Assembly: GCA_002363615.1 (NCBI GenBank)
Contig: DEWK01000015.1
Span: forward strand, 1-64,000
Source: Lachnospira sp. UBA3212
Lineage (GTDB): Bacteria > Bacillota > Clostridia > Lachnospirales > Lachnospiraceae
Direction of reading: 5' to 3'
DNA: 64,000 bases
The translations under genes were made by a program, and so were the position numbers. The notes below the pieces were generated by a model. It did no database searches, had not been told where the DNA came from, and saw nothing but the letters and a program-made list of their open reading frames with translations. Positions 60,307 through 64,000 of the stretch are shown one piece after another. The stretch's first letter is position 1. Every line of letters starts with the position of its first letter.

Positions 60307-61944
60307 ATGGGGCTTCATATTGAGGATACTTTAAAAAAAGAAAAATATTATATCAGCACCACTCAGGGCTATAGTATGTGGCCTATGTTGAAGGATCGGC
60401 GGGATACCATTATCGTTAAGCCGGTTTCACGTAGGTTGCATCGGTTTGAGGTTGCACTTTTCAAGCGAAAGAAACAGTATGTTTTACATCGTGTGGTAGA
60501 AGTGCTACCGGATGGCTATTTGATTCGGGGAGATAACTGCCTGGAAAAAGAATATGTCAGTGAACAGCAGATCCTGGGGGTGCTGATTTCTTTTTACAGA
60601 AAAGATAAAAAGATCAATATGAATGGATGGAAATACCGGTTTTTTGTGGGGGCTTGGATGTTTCTCCACCCTGTTTGGAGAGGCTGGTTAAGGACCAAGA
60701 AAATCCTTCGACCTATGGTTGGGTGGATTCGGAATAGAAAAACGAAGAAAGTTCAAAGCCAGACGATATCCAAGGAAGCGGGACTTTATCTTGCAGGCTT
60801 AATTCAAAAGGGATTGCATGGGGAAAAAGTGAAGGAGCTTCCAAAGACTTGTAAACTTTCCCAGGTTTACCAACTGGCCAAAAGCAACGATGTTTTGGCG
60901 GTTGCCTATGAGGGCTTAGGAGATAATCTTCTTGCTGCCTTGCCGGAATCCATTGTTAGAGAATGGAAGAGTGCCTGTGACAATACCCTTTATCGGGAGG
61001 TGTCCTTTGATTTAGAACGAGAAGGAATTCTTTCTGCCTTAGAGGAGGAGGGGTTATCCTACCTGCCCCTAAAGGGCATTTTAATTAAAAACTATTATCC
61101 AAAGCCTGGACTTCGCTTTATGTCAGACAACGACATTCTCTATGGCGAGGTGGAAGAAATGCCGGGAGGCGGATATCAGTTGAAAGAGGGAAGCAAAAAG
61201 GAAAGCCAGGAAAAGATGATAAAGATTATGAAAAATCTTGGCTATGAAGTCAAAAGCCTGGTGTCTAATGACGAATCTTTTGTAAAGGAACCTCATTATA
61301 ACTTTGAGATGCACAATGCCTTATTTTCAGAGAGTCACAAGGTTTATAAGCATTTTAAAAATTCTTGGGAGCATGCGATTTTGGACGAAGGTTCTAAGTA
61401 TGCCTATCATTTTTCAGATGAGGAAGAGTATGTATATTTTTTAGCTCATGCCTACAAGCATTTTGATCGAACCGGTTGTGGAATCCGAACCATCGTTGAT
61501 ATCTATGTCATATTACAGGCAAAGGGAAAGATGGATGAGGAATATTTAAATCGACGTTTGCAAGAGACCGGCTTGCTGGACTTTAGAAGAAAGATGGAAA
61601 GCCTTGCAAGGCATGCCTTTGGAAAGGACGAGGGGGAGATGACCCAGGAGGATTTGGAGGTCTATGCTTATATGCTGGGATCCGGAACCTTTGGAAATGT
61701 GGGAAATCTGGTAGGTAACCGTCTTAATGAATTAAAGGAAGAAGGTTGGGATGCTAGATGGAGCCGGTTGATTTATATCAAAGAAAGACTTTTCTTGGAT
61801 GAAAAAACCATTCAGAGTAATTATCCTTATTTTTATAAACACACATGGGCCAGGATATTCCTTCCGGCATATCGTGTGATTCGGGGGGTGCAGATTCACC
61901 CAAGATTATTACTGGAAGAGTTTAAAAAAGTGACGAGAAAATAG
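60307..61944 (+). CDS. Fusion of S26 (signal-peptidase-like) peptidase and nucleotidyltransferase
   Basis: 545 aa from the ATG at 60307; the ATG at 60295 overlaps the AAAGG ribosome site. The N-terminus (about 10-105) is a LexA/signal-peptidase-like Ser protease: GYSMWPML (S23), and VLHRVVE with H61 in the position of the base, as in SipW/ER-type enzymes, followed by IRGDN. No clear membrane helix precedes it. The C-terminus (about 160-530) is an NTP_transf_5-type nucleotidyltransferase: LPLKGILIKNYYPKPGLRFMSDNDIL. Both domains are found separately in PqqD/HprK-like peptide clusters. It may process and nucleotidylate the same product; this is inference. Confidence 0.82.
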   Translation: MGLHIEDTLKKEKYYISTTQGYSMWPMLKDRRDTIIVKPVSRRLHRFEVALFKRKKQYVLHRVVEVLPDGYLIRGDNCLEKEYVSEQQILGVLISFYRKDKKINMNGWKYRFFVGAWMFLHPVWRGWLRTKKILRPMVGWIRNRKTKKVQSQTISKEAGLYLAGLIQKGLHGEKVKELPKTCKLSQVYQLAKSNDVLAVAYEGLGDNLLAALPESIVREWKSACDNTLYREVSFDLEREGILSALEEEGLSYLPLKGILIKNYYPKPGLRFMSDNDILYGEVEEMPGGGYQLKEGSKKESQEKMIKIMKNLGYEVKSLVSNDESFVKEPHYNFEMHNALFSESHKVYKHFKNSWEHAILDEGSKYAYHFSDEEEYVYFLAHAYKHFDRTGCGIRTIVDIYVILQAKGKMDEEYLNRRLQETGLLDFRRKMESLARHAFGKDEGEMTQEDLEVYAYMLGSGTFGNVGNLVGNRLNELKEEGWDARWSRLIYIKERLFLDEKTIQSNYPYFYKHTWARIFLPAYRVIRGVQIHPRLLLEEFKKVTRK

Positions 61945-61957
61945 AAAGGTAGAAAAT

Positions 61958-62938
61958 ATGGAAGTAGTTTTACAAATTGTGTTGTTATTGGTTGGTTTTG
62001 TCCTTTTGGTAAAAGGGGCCAACTGGTTTGTGGATGGAGCATCAAGCCTGGCAAAAAAACTTAAGGTGCCGGAGGTGATTATCGGTTTAACCATTGTGGC
62101 TATGGGAACCAGTGCTCCGGAACTTGCGGTTTCTACAACCGCTGCCTTAAAGGGGTCTAACGAGATTGCCATTAGTAATGTAATCGGTTCAAACCTCTTT
62201 AACCTTTTAATGGTATTGGGTGTTTGTGCCGTTATTCACACGGTTTCGGTGGATACGAATATTTTAAAAAGAGATTTCCCGATTTCTGTTCTAATTACCA
62301 TTATTTTATTATTCGCTACGAATTCTTCCGTTATTTTTAGTAAGACGATTTTTAACGGAAAGATGAATATGAAGGTGGGAACCATCACCAGAGTGGTAGG
62401 AATTTTATTCTTAATCTTTTTGGTCGCTTATATTTGGAACTTGATTCATGCCGCTATGAAGAATCCAACGGAAGAAGAGAATACCAAGGACTTGCCTTAT
62501 TGGAAGTGCTTCCTTCTTTTACTTGTGGGGATTGTTTGTATCGTAGGTGGAGGCGAATTGGTTGTTTCCAGTGCCAAGGAAATTGCGAGATTTTTTGGTA
62601 TGTCTGAGACCTTGATTGGCTTGACCATCGTTGCTTGTGGTACTTCTCTTCCGGAGTTGGTAACTTCAGTGGTTGCAGCGAGAAAGGGCCAGGTAGATAT
62701 GGCCGTGGGAAATGTGGTTGGTTCCAATATCTTTAACCTCCTGATGATTTTGGGAGTTTCAAGTACCATTCATCCAATTACCATGGTGATGGCATCGGTT
62801 TATGACCTGATCATATTAATTGTTGCATGTTTGGTGGTTCTTTCCTTTATCGCCTTTGATAAGAAGATTAATCGAAAAGAAGGAATCGTTATGATTGGTA
62901 TGTATGTGGGAACGGTAATTTTTGCGATTCTTCGTTAA
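61958..62938 (+). CDS. CaCA-family Na+/Ca2+ (or K+) exchanger, YrbG-like
   Basis: 326 aa, about 10 helices. The two alpha-repeats are clear: GTSAPELAVS in the first half and GTSLPELVTS in the second, with VIGSNLFN and VVGSNIFN after them. It exports Ca2+ (or a related cation) using Na+ or H+. It starts 13 bases after the previous stop with AAAGGTAG upstream, and is probably a housekeeping neighbour of the cluster. Confidence 0.93.
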   Translation: MEVVLQIVLLLVGFVLLVKGANWFVDGASSLAKKLKVPEVIIGLTIVAMGTSAPELAVSTTAALKGSNEIAISNVIGSNLFNLLMVLGVCAVIHTVSVDTNILKRDFPISVLITIILLFATNSSVIFSKTIFNGKMNMKVGTITRVVGILFLIFLVAYIWNLIHAAMKNPTEEENTKDLPYWKCFLLLLVGIVCIVGGGELVVSSAKEIARFFGMSETLIGLTIVACGTSLPELVTSVVAARKGQVDMAVGNVVGSNIFNLLMILGVSSTIHPITMVMASVYDLIILIVACLVVLSFIAFDKKINRKEGIVMIGMYVGTVIFAILR

Positions 62939-62954
62939 TAAAGAGAGGTAGATT

Positions 62955-64000
62955 ATGAAGGAAATCAGGGAGCAAATGAAGAAGTACATTCCCTTGGGCC
63001 TGGTCGTTCTGATTCTTTTTCTAATCATCCATTATTGGACTCAGATTGCAAGTCTCCTATCCCTTTTGGGAAATGCTCTAACGCCGATTTTGACTGGTGC
63101 CATCATTGCATTTGTGGTGAATATTATTATGTCTTCCTATGAGAGAACTTATCAAAAAATTACTAAGGGAAAGGGCCAAAAGGCCAAGCGTCCAATCTGT
63201 ATGATTCTTGCCTATTTGACTGTGCTTCTCGTGGTGATTTTGTTGTTGGTAATTTTGATTCCGGAATTTGTAAAAAGTATTTCTTCCGTTCAGAAAAATG
63301 TCTTGGAGTGGAATACCAAATTTTTAAAGGAATTGTCTAAGAATAAGTATGTGGGGGATTATGCCAGGGAGGCCATGGACTATGTTCAGCATAGGATGGA
63401 TCTGGATAATCTCATGAATAAGCTGGCAAGTTTTGTGGCTAGTGGAGCAACCGGTGCATTTTCCATTGTGATGCGGTCGGTAAGAAGTATTATCAGTCTT
63501 GCCACCAATCTTTTGATTGGCTTGATTTTTTCTGTTTATATTTTGGCTGAAAAGGAGAAATTGGGAAGACAGTTTTCCGGTTTGATTCGTACTTATCTTC
63601 CAAGGGGAGATCAGTTCGTGAAACTTTGTGTTTTGGTAGATGACTGTTTCCATAAATTCCTGGTTGCGCAGTTTACGGATGCCTGTATCCTAGGTTCTCT
63701 TTGTGGAATCGGACTTGCCATTATGAGATTCCCGTATGCCTTGATGACCGGAGTGTTAATTGCGGCAACCGCCCTGATTCCGGTAGTTGGTGCATTTTTG
63801 GGAGCCCTTTTGTCCGGATTTTTAATCCTAACGGTGTCTCCGGTAAAGGCATTGATTTTCTTAGTTTATATTGTAATTTTACAGCAGATTGATAATAATC
63901 TGATTTATCCAAGAGTAGTAGGAACCTCCATTGACTTGCCGGGCATCTGGGTGCTTGCAGCGGTTACCATAGGTGGAGGACTCTTTGGGGCAGCGGGTAT
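62955..64000 (+). CDS. AI-2E family permease, 3' end cut by the window edge
   Basis: About 348 codons are visible from the ATG at 62955 (GAGGTAG upstream), with the frame still open at the right edge. Several helices: about 12-30, 35-55, 75-105 and a group at 165-190 and after 220. The typical C-terminal pattern of the family is present: LIPVVGAFLGA, QQIDNNLIYPRVVG and LPGIWVLAAVTIGG. Its members are membrane proteins of debated substrate (AI-2 or ions). Partial. Confidence 0.92.
   Translation, partial: MKEIREQMKKYIPLGLVVLILFLIIHYWTQIASLLSLLGNALTPILTGAIIAFVVNIIMSSYERTYQKITKGKGQKAKRPICMILAYLTVLLVVILLLVILIPEFVKSISSVQKNVLEWNTKFLKELSKNKYVGDYAREAMDYVQHRMDLDNLMNKLASFVASGATGAFSIVMRSVRSIISLATNLLIGLIFSVYILAEKEKLGRQFSGLIRTYLPRGDQFVKLCVLVDDCFHKFLVAQFTDACILGSLCGIGLAIMRFPYALMTGVLIAATALIPVVGAFLGALLSGFLILTVSPVKALIFLVYIVILQQIDNNLIYPRVVGTSIDLPGIWVLAAVTIGGGLFGAAG

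Noticed and set aside
53542..61944. Calling the PqqD/HprK-like/nucleotidyltransferase set a lasso peptide cluster
   Set aside because: No asparagine-synthetase-like cyclase, no transglutaminase-like B2 protease and no fitting ring acid in the 44-aa peptide were found; only the accessory part matches.
1..64000. tRNA, rRNA, insertion sequences and prophage
   Set aside because: Gaps were inspected for cloverleaf ends, transposase frames and phage genes. None was seen; the only recombinase is the one at the R-M locus.

Overview
The window looks like the chromosome of a low-GC, anaerobic, gut- or rumen-type Firmicute, most likely Lachnospiraceae. I base this on strong AGGAGG ribosome-binding sites, FeoA/FeoB with a small Cys-rich FeoB partner, ECF vitamin transport with a DUF4430 protein, NADP-type glutamate dehydrogenase, a glycine-rich tannase-like lipoprotein, and plant-glycan hydrolases of families GH127 and GH43. 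No rRNA, tRNA, CRISPR array or insertion sequence was recognised.

Layout. 1-4.4 kb: the end of a type I restriction-modification locus, with hsdR, a tyrosine recombinase and a promoterless half-hsdS cassette, an arrangement typical of shufflable specificity. 4.4-8.2 kb: a DnaQ-like exonuclease with a zinc finger, small membrane proteins (including a tandem duplicate pair) and an alpha/beta hydrolase. 8.3-12.9 kb: a two-component system divergent from a tannase-like lipoprotein, followed by a hairpin-rich intergenic stretch. 13-18 kb: a second two-component system with an ABC ATPase/FtsX permease pair, a typical peptide-stress module. 18.1-21.1 kb: ferrous iron uptake (FeoA, FeoB, Cys-rich partner, HMA protein). 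21.3-25.9 kb: an ECF transporter with a DUF4430 surface protein, probably for a cobalamin-like vitamin. 25.9-29.9 kb: polar amino-acid ABC transport and an MsbA-like exporter.

30-44.1 kb: a surface polysaccharide locus. Its first five genes correspond to the CapD, CapM-CapN-CapL (fused in one polypeptide), CapE, CapF and CapG set, predicting a D-FucNAc/L-FucNAc disaccharide on undecaprenyl phosphate. A very AT-rich block follows with glycosyltransferases, a Wzx-like flippase, a Wzy-like polymerase and a LicD-like transferase. 44.4-48 kb: a GH127 beta-L-arabinofuranosidase with a phased-repeat operator, then gdhA.

48-62 kb is the most unusual part. A membrane-spanning beta-propeller/Y_Y_Y/HD-GYP regulator precedes three large secreted proteins (two LamG-like, one GH43 arabinanase) that share the same C-terminal module. 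Interleaved with them are a 44-residue peptide with a lasso-leader-like YxxP motif, a Ser/Lys-rich lipoprotein, an HPr-kinase-like ATPase, a PqqD-like protein, and a fusion of an S26-type peptidase with a nucleotidyltransferase. The kinase, PqqD protein and nucleotidyltransferase resemble the accessory genes of paeninodin-type lasso peptide clusters, but no cyclase, transglutaminase protease or radical SAM enzyme is present. I regard this as a candidate undescribed peptide-modification or surface-display system. The window ends with a Na+/Ca2+ exchanger-family protein and a truncated AI-2E-family permease.
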